Shown piece after piece: positions 1 through 5,398 of a DNA stretch of 6,376 nucleotides. The notes under the pieces were generated by a model. It had not been told where the DNA came from. It saw only the letters and a program-made list of their open reading frames with translations, and made no database searches. The translations under genes were made by a program, and so were the position numbers. Within the stretch, counting starts at the first letter, position 1; each line of letters opens with the position of its first letter. The DNA comes from an uncultured Chloroflexota bacterium (GTDB lineage: Bacteria > Chloroflexota > Dehalococcoidia > SAR202 > UBA11138), in contig CAJWRP010000138.1 of the NCBI GenBank assembly GCA_913046025.1, positions 1 to 6,376 of the forward strand, read 5' to 3'.

Positions 1-302
1 AGAACGTTTCGATCCTCGGCATCCGCCGCAATCTGTCGGTTAACTTCATTATTATCCGTAGACGCTATGGCGATAAATGCGCCGTCAAGATCGCCTTCCT
101 GGTACTCGCGCTGATGCCACACCAGCCTATCGTTGCCCACCAGTTCCTGCACGCCCTGGTTGACCTCAGGACTAATGACCACGACCTTAGCTTCGCAATC
201 AAGAAGCTTGTGGACCTTCTCTTCACCGATGTTGCCACCGCCGATGATAACGCAGTTGCGACCTTTTACATCAATGAAAACTGGGTAATAAGTGGTAGGC
301 AC
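1..302 (-). CDS. Precorrin-2 dehydrogenase / sirohydrochlorin ferrochelatase family (Met8/CysG-N/SirC), N-terminal part
   Basis: Reading leftward from a GTG at 302, the frame stays open to the window edge and gives 100 residues, so the gene is partial. It begins MPTTYYPVFIDVKGRNCVII, followed by the NAD-binding glycine motif GGGNIGEEKV (about residues 21-30). A Rossmann strand (VVVISPEV) and the family's A-S-T-D-N-x-E-V-N segment (about 80-88) come next. This is the fold that oxidises precorrin-2 to sirohydrochlorin with NAD+ and, in Met8p and CysG, also inserts iron to give siroheme. The catalytic aspartate of these enzymes lies in an N-V-x-D-type motif that should fall just beyond the left edge, so activity cannot be judged. 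The glycine motif has I-G-E-E where many relatives have V-A-x-R. The gene follows the siroheme decarboxylase gene by 21 bases on the same strand, so the two are probably co-transcribed. Whether it is a single-domain protein or fused to another tetrapyrrole enzyme cannot be seen. Confidence 0.9.
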   Translation of the reverse strand, partial: MPTTYYPVFIDVKGRNCVIIGGGNIGEEKVHKLLDCEAKVVVISPEVNQGVQELVGNDRLVWHQREYQEGDLDGAFIAIASTDNNEVNRQIAADAEDRNV

Positions 303-308
303 TATTGT

Positions 309-314
309 TCCTCC
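309..314 (-). promoter_or_regulatory. Ribosome binding site of the precorrin-2 dehydrogenase gene
   Basis: On the minus strand GGAGGA lies 6 bases upstream of the GTG at 302. It is the strongest Shine-Dalgarno sequence in the window and fixes the GTG as the start codon. It lies inside the short gap after the upstream stop codon, as expected for an internal operon gene. Confidence 0.8.
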
Positions 315-323
315 GATACTTTC

Positions 324-1331
324 TTAAACGAAGTATTTAACGCGAGTCTTTTTGTACTCTCGCGTGCTGTATAACAACTGATATTCCGAAATTCCTGTGC
401 TGATCGAAATTTCTTGTGCAACCTCCTCGCACTGGTCCTGAGAAGTAGCATGAATCATTGTAAAATGTGTGTAGTCCCAGTCCGGGAATGTCGGGCGCTC
501 GTAACAATGCGTCACCCAGCGAGACTGCGCCATGATATTGCCCACTTCAACGGAGCGCTCGGAAGGCACTTTCCATACAACCATAGCATTAGAGCTAAAC
601 CCAGCGCGACGATGATGTAAAACCGCACTGAACCTTCGCATCATACCGCGATTCTGAAGGGCTACAGCAGCGTCGGCCAGCTCTTTTACTGTGATACCCA
701 TTCGCTCCGCCATGGGAGCGAATGGCTCAGGTACCAATTCCACATCTGCCTGCAACTCACGAATGACCTGCACGTCGTAATCGGAGACTTCTTCCGCCTT
801 GTTCCAATTTTCATCGATGGGCTTGTTGAACCCGTCAGGACTGTAAATCTCCTTGGCGTTGCCCTCTTGTTTGACCATGTCGAAGTTAACGCCAATCTTG
901 AAGAACTTGATTGTCGGCATGAGGCGGACCGTTTCGGCACCGCTCTCCTCCGCCATTTGGTCAATGGTCTCTTTAAGGTCCTCGTATGGTGGAACCGCCA
1001 ATGTGAACCACAGATTGAAATGGCCGTTACGTGCATAGTTATGACTTACACCAGGGTGTCGGTTTACAATCTGCGCACCGGACTCCAACTTATCTTCAGG
1101 GAGGCGCATAGCCGCAAGCGTCGTCTTATAGCCGAGACGTCTCGTATCAAAGATCGCACTTATCTGGCGCACAACGTTCCGCACCTTTAGATCCTTGATG
1201 CGCTTTATAACATCATCTTCAGTTGAACCAAGCTGTTTTGCAATGTCCTCGAAGGGTCGTTCAACCACTGGGAAATTCTTCTGAATGATGTTAAGAATCT
1301 GCCTGTCTGTTAGCTCCATTGTGGATGTCAT
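324..1331 (-). CDS. ahbAB: Siroheme decarboxylase, AhbA-AhbB (NirD-L type) fusion protein
   Basis: A 335-residue protein made of two related halves, each an AsnC/Lrp-like helix-turn-helix followed by an alpha-beta domain. Half one (about 5-150) has LTDRQILNIIQKNFPVVERP, then V-R-Q-I-S-A-I-F-D-T-R-R-L-G-Y and GHFNLWFTL. Half two (about 183-335) has MRRFSAVLHHRRAGF, the block HCYERPTFPDWDY and the tail YSTREYKKTRVKYF. These blocks typify siroheme decarboxylases (AhbA/AhbB, NirD/L/G/H), which remove the acetate carboxyls at C12 and C18 of siroheme to give 12,18-didecarboxysiroheme. AhbA and AhbB are separate subunits in sulfate reducers; here they are one chain, like NirDL. Automated pipelines often label such proteins as Lrp/AsnC regulators. 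The siroheme-synthesis gene immediately downstream supports the enzyme reading. The ATG at 1331 is chosen; an in-frame GTG at 1343 and an ATG at 1319 are alternatives, and none has a good ribosome binding site. AhbC, AhbD and the d1 genes are not in the window, so heme versus heme d1 is open. Confidence 0.9.
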   Translation of the reverse strand: MTSTMELTDRQILNIIQKNFPVVERPFEDIAKQLGSTEDDVIKRIKDLKVRNVVRQISAIFDTRRLGYKTTLAAMRLPEDKLESGAQIVNRHPGVSHNYARNGHFNLWFTLAVPPYEDLKETIDQMAEESGAETVRLMPTIKFFKIGVNFDMVKQEGNAKEIYSPDGFNKPIDENWNKAEEVSDYDVQVIRELQADVELVPEPFAPMAERMGITVKELADAAVALQNRGMMRRFSAVLHHRRAGFSSNAMVVWKVPSERSVEVGNIMAQSRWVTHCYERPTFPDWDYTHFTMIHATSQDQCEEVAQEISISTGISEYQLLYSTREYKKTRVKYFV

Positions 1332-1347
1332 ATGAACACTCACTACT

Positions 1348-1364
1348 TAGATATTCACTATCTA
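1348..1364. repeat. Short inverted repeat in the siroheme decarboxylase leader
   Basis: TAGATA and TATCTA form a perfect 6-base inverted repeat around a 5-base spacer, 17 bases upstream of the chosen ATG of the decarboxylase gene. It could be an operator half-site pair or a weak leader hairpin. It is AT-rich and short, so chance is a real possibility. Confidence 0.25.
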
Positions 1365-1379
1365 TTTCGCACTAAATTC

Positions 1380-1408
1380 AGGTTAGCATGGCGACATAAT
1401 TGGGTCAA
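1380..1408 (-). promoter_or_regulatory. Candidate sigma-70-type promoter of the siroheme operon
   Basis: On the minus strand TTGACC (1403-1408, five of six matches to the -35 consensus) is separated by exactly 17 bases from TAACCT (1380-1385), which is preceded by TGC and so has an extended -10 form. Transcription would start near 1373, about 40 bases before the ATG at 1331. The -10 hexamer itself matches poorly (three of six), so this is a candidate only. Confidence 0.4.
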
Positions 1409-1457
1409 TGAATACAGGTGGTACAACGTGTCTATCAAGTGGATTCTGTCTTCTCAA

Positions 1458-1492
1458 TTGGAACCGTATACAATTGGTAAATACGGTTCTAA
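1458..1492. repeat. Inverted repeat upstream of pcm, possible operator or leader hairpin
   Basis: GAACCGTAT (1461-1469) and ATACGGTTC (1481-1489) are perfect reverse complements separated by 11 bases. Beyond one G-T mismatch at 1460/1490 the arms continue with two more pairs (TT at 1458-1459, AA at 1491-1492). The arm centres are 20 bases apart, about two helical turns, as for a dimeric repressor site. A -10-like TACAAT (1469-1474) starts at the end of the left arm and fills the spacer, but no convincing -35 precedes it. There is no T-run on either side, so it is not an intrinsic terminator. It ends 47 bases before the chosen pcm start and lies in the spacer shared with the divergent siroheme operon, so either gene could be its target. 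Confidence 0.55.
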
Positions 1493-1530
1493 AGTGCGAG
1501 CACCCTGATTTTCGCATCAATAAGCCAAAT

Positions 1531-1537
1531 AAAGGTG
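1531..1537 (+). promoter_or_regulatory. Possible ribosome binding site of pcm
   Basis: AAAGGTG lies just before the GTG at 1540 and is the only purine-rich match to the anti-Shine-Dalgarno in this stretch. The spacing is short (2 to 4 bases depending on alignment), so it supports the start only moderately. Confidence 0.35.
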
Positions 1538-1539
1538 GC

Positions 1540-2196
1540 GTGTCGGAACGTCAAAGAAAAAGACTTTTCCAAGACCTGTCCAAGCGTATAGGGAACAAGT
1601 GGGTAATCGAGGCAATGCGCAACATTCCTAGGGAGTGCTTTATTGCCCCGGAACTCGCTTACGCGGCTTACAATGACGCGCCGCTCTCTATTGGGGAAGG
1701 TCAGACCATATCACAGCCAACTATGGTCGCCCTGATGCTAGATGCCCTGGAGATACGCCGTTCGGACAAGATACTGGAGATCGGCACGGGCAGTGGTTAC
1801 CAGACAGCCATCCTTGCTACGCTAGCACGAGAGGTCATAAGTGTCGAGAGGATAGCCGCCTTGGCAATCGCTGCCACAAACAGACTGGCTTTCATGGGTT
1901 ACGATAATGTCACTGTGTACGAAGCAGAGCCTGTACTTGGGTATTTACCTGAAGCGCCTTACGACGCCATCATCGTCTCCGCCGGGGCTCCCAAACTGCC
2001 ACAAAGACTCATATCAGAACAGTTGGCCAATCGCGGCCGACTGGTCGTACCCATTGGTTCTCTTGAAGGCCAAGACCTGATGAAAGTGGTCAAGACAGCG
2101 GAGGATTACACAGTGCGGAACCTTGGGGCATGCCGCTTCGTGCCTTTAATTGGCGAGGACGCGTGGCCGCCAGAAAACGCAAACACATCATCTTAA
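1540..2196 (+). CDS. pcm: Protein-L-isoaspartate O-methyltransferase
   Basis: A 218-residue cytoplasmic SAM-dependent methyltransferase that methylates the carboxyl of L-isoaspartyl residues in aged proteins so that they can reset to aspartate. The family pattern is complete. It has A-M-R-N-I-P-R-E-C-F (25-34), the substrate and SAM segment GEGQTISQP (52-60), motif I LEIGTGSGYQTAIL (79-92), VERI (102-105), APYDAIIVSAGAP and GRLVVPIGS. The length fits the usual 205-220 residues when the GTG at 1540 is taken as start. The frame is open upstream to an ATG at 1408, but that 44-residue extension is Cys- and Asn-rich, resembles nothing in the family and covers the inverted repeat, so it is rejected. 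One oddity is that the usual G-D-G before the L-G-(W/Y) segment reads E-A-E here (VYEAEPVLGYLP). The gene is divergent from the siroheme operon and precedes gatB by 125 bases, so it is probably monocistronic. Confidence 0.93.
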   Translation: MSERQRKRLFQDLSKRIGNKWVIEAMRNIPRECFIAPELAYAAYNDAPLSIGEGQTISQPTMVALMLDALEIRRSDKILEIGTGSGYQTAILATLAREVISVERIAALAIAATNRLAFMGYDNVTVYEAEPVLGYLPEAPYDAIIVSAGAPKLPQRLISEQLANRGRLVVPIGSLEGQDLMKVVKTAEDYTVRNLGACRFVPLIGEDAWPPENANTSS

Positions 2197-2231
2197 TGAC
2201 CGGTGGATTCGACTTGCCTTGTTGTATCATG

Positions 2232-2258
2232 GTGTAACGTGTTCGCGTTTACACTTTT
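2232..2258 (+). terminator. Weak candidate terminator after pcm
   Basis: GTGTAA (2232-2237) pairs with TTACAC (2249-2254). CG/CG can extend the stem inward if the T at 2248 is bulged, leaving a TGTTCG loop. Four T residues follow (2255-2258). It begins 36 bases after the pcm stop and 64 bases before gatB ends up free, which is the right place, but the stem is AT-rich and the T-run short. Confidence 0.3.
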
Positions 2259-2321
2259 CCTGCGCCCCAGATGCCTAGCTCGACCGCGCAAGCGGCAATA
2301 GAAAATGTGAGAACCGATTAA

Positions 2322-3794
2322 ATGGATTATGAGATTGTCATTGGACTAGAGGTCCACTCTCAGCTATTAATTAATAGCAAGATGTTCTGCTCCTGCAACG
2401 CTGGTTACCACGATGCTTCCCCCAATACCACTGTCTGTCCTGTCTGCATGGGAATGCCTGGCGTGCTTCCAGTTATCAACCGACAGGCGATTGAGTTCAT
2501 TATCAGGACCGGTCTGGCTCTGGACTGCACCATAGCACACCACACCAAGTTCGATCGCAAGAACTATCCGTATCCGGATCTCATGAAGGGCTACCAGATT
2601 TCGCAGTACGACCTCCCTGTGGCATCTAAGGGCCACCTAACCCTGGAAACCGATGAAGGCGAGAAGACCATCGGTATTACCAGGGTTCATATGGAGGAAG
2701 ACGTCGCCAAGCTCTTCCACAGGGCTGAGGAGTTCGGAGAGGGCTACAGTCTTCTGGATATCAACCGTGCAGGTGTTGCGCTGATGGAAATAGTCAGCGA
2801 GCCTGACCTACGTAGCGCTGACGACGCCCGCACCTATCTCACGCAGCTACAGTCGATCCTTCGCTACATTGGCGTAAGCAACGCCAACATGGAAGAGGGC
2901 AATTTCAGGTGCGACGCTAACATCAGCATACGACCTGTTGGAGAGAAAAAACTGGGCTCCAAAGTCGAGATCAAAAACATGAACAGCTTTAGAGCCGTTC
3001 ATGGCGCACTGGAGTACGAGGCTAAGCGCCAGTTAATCGCGATCCAGGAAGGCGAGCGTATTGTTCAAGAGACCCGCGGTTGGAACGATGCTAATGGCCG
3101 TACATTCTCGCAGCGAGTTAAAGAAAAGGAGAACGACTACCGGTATTTCCCGGAGCCCGATCTGCCCCCCCTGGAGATAAGCAGCGTTTGGATTGACGAG
3201 ATAGAACGCACCATTCCAGAGTTGCCCAAGGCCAGGTTCCACAGGTTCATTAACGACCTCGGTCTCTCAGAATATGACGCTGAATTACTCACATCCACCC
3301 AACAGATGGCCGATTATTTCGAATCGATCTTGAAGGCGAAGAATCCCTCTGGAAAAGAGGTAACAACCTTCGCAAAGTCCGCTGGCAACTGGTTAGTCGT
3401 GGAAATGGGGCGACTGCTTAATCAGACCGGCGATGACATTCGGTCCGTCAAAATAGAACCCGCTCACATGATGGAGCTCATCGACATGGTGGATTCGGAC
3501 CAGCTGAGCATCAGCATGGCCAAGACCGTGTTTGAAGAGATGTTTAACACCGGCCAAGCTCCTGGTTACATAGCGAATGAGAGAGGCCTAGTTCAGATTA
3601 GCGACCAGGACGCGTTAGGCGAGGCCATAGATGAGGCCATAGCCGGCAATCCTGGCCCTGTGGCGGAATACCTGAGCGGCAAAGAACAGGCCATTCGATT
3701 TCTCGTGGGGCAGATAATGAAAATTACCCTCGGAAAAGCAAATCCACAACTCGTTAATGAGCTTCTCAAAGAGAAACTGGAGTCGCTGAGATAG
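2322..3794 (+). CDS. gatB: Aspartyl/glutamyl-tRNA(Asn/Gln) amidotransferase subunit B
   Basis: A 490-residue protein of normal GatB length. GatB is the kinase and transamidase subunit of GatCAB: it phosphorylates the side chain of Glu-tRNA(Gln) or Asp-tRNA(Asn), and ammonia delivered from GatA then makes Gln-tRNA or Asn-tRNA. The N-terminus MDYEIVIGLEVHSQL is diagnostic. Four cysteines (C23, C25, C39, C42, in FCSC and CPVC) form the zinc site. The kinase cradle carries F-D-R-K-N-Y-P-Y-P-D, HMEEDVAKL and DINRAGVALMEIVSEPD (146-162), followed by MEEGNFRCDANIS. The C-terminal third is the helical, YqeY-like tRNA-binding tail (AGNWLVVEMGRLL, then LVGQIMKITLGKANPQLV). gatA and gatC are not adjacent, so gatB is split from them here. 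The ATG at 2322 matches family N-termini; its ribosome binding site is weak (GTGAGA about ten bases upstream). yvcK follows after 4 bases. Confidence 0.98.
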   Translation: MDYEIVIGLEVHSQLLINSKMFCSCNAGYHDASPNTTVCPVCMGMPGVLPVINRQAIEFIIRTGLALDCTIAHHTKFDRKNYPYPDLMKGYQISQYDLPVASKGHLTLETDEGEKTIGITRVHMEEDVAKLFHRAEEFGEGYSLLDINRAGVALMEIVSEPDLRSADDARTYLTQLQSILRYIGVSNANMEEGNFRCDANISIRPVGEKKLGSKVEIKNMNSFRAVHGALEYEAKRQLIAIQEGERIVQETRGWNDANGRTFSQRVKEKENDYRYFPEPDLPPLEISSVWIDEIERTIPELPKARFHRFINDLGLSEYDAELLTSTQQMADYFESILKAKNPSGKEVTTFAKSAGNWLVVEMGRLLNQTGDDIRSVKIEPAHMMELIDMVDSDQLSISMAKTVFEEMFNTGQAPGYIANERGLVQISDQDALGEAIDEAIAGNPGPVAEYLSGKEQAIRFLVGQIMKITLGKANPQLVNELLKEKLESLR

Positions 3795-3798
3795 CGCG

Positions 3799-5121
3799 AT
3801 GAACGGAAACAGCCAGACACCCGCCGGACGCAACGGCAACGCAGCACCCTCCGGCCTTTCAAACATTCTAAGGCTGCTCGTCCCCGGCTTAGGCATCAAA
3901 CGCTGGATGCTTCTTGGCGCAGCGGGCATATCAATATGCTCAATAGGAATTGCCTACCTTCTACGCAAGTTTCTGGCGCTGGGCTTTCCTGACTTCCTAC
4001 CTGGATATTTCGAGGGCGCTCTGCTGATCGGCGGTGGCATTCTAATAATGCTGTTGGCCGTTTACGGCCTGTACCGCTCTGTTGGACCTCTCATCCTCGA
4101 CTCCCCTTCTTTGCGCGGTATCGCTAACACCATTTACACCCGTCGATCACTAGGCAGAGGCCCGCGCATTGTGACCATTGGCGGCGGCACCGGACTTTCG
4201 GTTCTGCTGCGCGGCCTCAAGGCGTACACCGACAACATCACAGCCATCGTGACCGTAGGCGACGACGGTGGCAGCTCTGGTCGCCTGCGTAGGGAATTAG
4301 GCGTGCTACCTCCGGGCGACTTCCGCGCTTGCCTGGTGGCTCTCTCAGCGGACGAGTCCCTGGTATCGGAGCTATTCCAGTACAGATTCGATCAAGGGGA
4401 TGGCCTGAAGGGGCACAGCTTCGGAAACCTGTTCATCGCTGCTATGACGGAGGTCAGCGGAAGCTTCGTGCAGGCGCTTTCCGAATCCAGCAAGGTGCTT
4501 GCCGTGCATGGCAACATCGTTCCTACAACCACAGCCAACCTCCAACTGTCTGCCAAACTGGCCGACGGCACCATAGTTAAGGGCGAACACAACATCTCCG
4601 AGGCGGGAGGGCAGATCGAGCAGCTGATGATCGATCCGCCGGATGCCGCAGCGCATCCCTTGGCTTTGGAGGCAATCAGGAATGCTGACTTGATCGTGAT
4701 CGGGCCGGGCAGCCTATACACCAGCATCCTGCCCAACTTGATGGTCGAGGGACTGACTGAGGCTATTACAGCAGCCCCGGCGAACAAGGTCTACGTGTGC
4801 AACGTGGCGACACAGCAAGGCGAAACAGAAGGCTACACTGTTGTTGCCCACCATGAGGCTCTCAAGAGGCATACGTCTGTTGATCTGGTGGACTTCGTAG
4901 TGGCCAACGAGCATCCGGTAGAGCTGGGGCCAAAGTTCTTCGGAACGCCTGTTGTACATGATGGCAAGGCTCTCACGCATGCGCGGCTGGTGCTCACTGA
5001 GCTTACTTCTGCCGAACATCCTGTCCGGCACGACTCGGATAGGCTAGCGCGGGCCATTATGGATGTGTATGATAATGGTAGTAGGTTGCAGTCACTGATG
5101 AAATCCAGCCTATCTCATTGA
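3799..5121 (+). CDS. yvcK: YvcK/CofD-like UDP-sugar-binding protein with N-terminal membrane anchor
   Basis: 440 residues. The catalytic-fold domain (about 122-435) is YvcK/CofD-like: RIVTIGGGTGLSVLLRGLK, then TVGDDGGSSGRLRRELGVLP, PPGDFRACLVAL, KGHSFGNLFIAA, IGPGSLYTSILPNL and VYVCNVATQQGETEGY. YvcK proteins bind UDP-sugars such as UDP-GlcNAc and support cell-wall synthesis and growth on gluconeogenic carbon sources; they are not the F420 enzyme CofD despite sharing its fold. Ahead of this domain are about 120 extra residues with two hydrophobic helices (about 36-57 and 72-92) after a basic G-L-G-I-K-R-W segment, predicting a membrane hairpin that leaves the nucleotide-binding domain in the cytoplasm. 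To my knowledge similar extended forms occur in some Firmicutes and Chloroflexota, while Bacillus YvcK lacks them. The ATG lies 4 bases after the gatB stop, which suggests translational coupling. secG follows after 24 bases. Confidence 0.93.
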   Translation: MNGNSQTPAGRNGNAAPSGLSNILRLLVPGLGIKRWMLLGAAGISICSIGIAYLLRKFLALGFPDFLPGYFEGALLIGGGILIMLLAVYGLYRSVGPLILDSPSLRGIANTIYTRRSLGRGPRIVTIGGGTGLSVLLRGLKAYTDNITAIVTVGDDGGSSGRLRRELGVLPPGDFRACLVALSADESLVSELFQYRFDQGDGLKGHSFGNLFIAAMTEVSGSFVQALSESSKVLAVHGNIVPTTTANLQLSAKLADGTIVKGEHNISEAGGQIEQLMIDPPDAAAHPLALEAIRNADLIVIGPGSLYTSILPNLMVEGLTEAITAAPANKVYVCNVATQQGETEGYTVVAHHEALKRHTSVDLVDFVVANEHPVELGPKFFGTPVVHDGKALTHARLVLTELTSAEHPVRHDSDRLARAIMDVYDNGSRLQSLMKSSLSH

Positions 5122-5132
5122 TTACTTCCGGC

Positions 5133-5138
5133 AAGGGG
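5133..5138 (+). promoter_or_regulatory. Ribosome binding site of secG
   Basis: AAGGGG lies 7 bases upstream of a TTG at 5146 and 16 bases upstream of the first in-frame ATG (5155), so spacing favours the TTG start. The site sits in the loop between CGGC (5129-5132) and GCCG (5142-5145), a 4-base stem too short to be given weight. Confidence 0.5.
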
Positions 5139-5145
5139 CAAGCCG

Positions 5146-5367
5146 TTGACCATAATGAACATAGTACAAATCGTGGTCTCCCTCATTTTGATGGCAGTTA
5201 TACTGATTCAGGTGAAGGGCCAGGGATCGGGATTCTTCGGCGCAGCAGAGAGTTCCTATCATACCCGCAGAGGAATGGAAAAAACCTTGTTTCAGTTCAC
5301 CATATTCATGGTGCTAGTCTTTATTGGCGTATCTATTGTTAGCGTGAGATTCGTTAGTCCTACTTAA
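5146..5367 (+). CDS. secG: Preprotein translocase subunit SecG
   Basis: 73 residues with the SecG layout. The first membrane helix (about 5-22, IVQIVVSLILMAVILIQ) is followed by the conserved loop KGQGSGFFGAAES and the T-R-R-G-M-E-K segment (40-46). The second membrane helix spans about 48-67. SecG is the small accessory subunit of the SecYEG channel and aids SecA-driven protein export at the cytoplasmic membrane. The length is typical of short bacterial SecG proteins. The start is probably the TTG at 5146, judged by its ribosome binding site; an ATG at 5155 would remove three residues and leave the domain intact. The gene sits 24 bases after yvcK and 31 bases before the SAM adenosyltransferase gene, so it is probably in the gatB-yvcK transcript. 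A longer out-of-frame reading from 5118 overlaps it and has no family features. Confidence 0.93.
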   Translation: MTIMNIVQIVVSLILMAVILIQVKGQGSGFFGAAESSYHTRRGMEKTLFQFTIFMVLVFIGVSIVSVRFVSPT

Positions 5368-5398
5368 GTCGCCTGACTTGTTTGGTTGAGATTCGCAT

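Noticed and set aside
114..374. 86-residue reading frame on the plus strand
   Set aside because: It lies opposite two well-supported minus-strand genes, crosses their boundary and has no recognisable domain.
324..1331. Lrp/AsnC transcriptional regulator
   Set aside because: Helix-turn-helix resemblance is shared by siroheme decarboxylases; the active-site blocks, the two-half layout and the siroheme-synthesis neighbour favour the enzyme.
1458..1492. Intrinsic terminator
   Set aside because: The repeat has no T-run on either strand and lies upstream of both divergent genes rather than after one.
1408..1539. A 44-residue N-terminal extension of Pcm starting at ATG 1408
   Set aside because: It matches nothing in the family, would make the protein much longer than usual, has no ribosome binding site, and overlaps the inverted repeat and the opposite-strand promoter candidate.
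4372..5057. Several 74-131 residue minus-strand frames opposite yvcK
   Set aside because: They overlap one another and the strongly conserved yvcK coding sequence, and look like antisense shadows rich in Ser, Arg and Cys.
3799..5121. CofD (2-phospho-L-lactate transferase of F420 synthesis)
   Set aside because: The fold is shared, but the GDDGGSSGRLR, KGHSFGN and QQGETEGY motifs are those of the YvcK branch, and no F420 genes are nearby.
5118..5342. 74-residue frame overlapping secG from ATG 5118
   Set aside because: It is out of frame with SecG, hydrophilic and without family motifs; SecG in the other frame has both helices and its loop signature.
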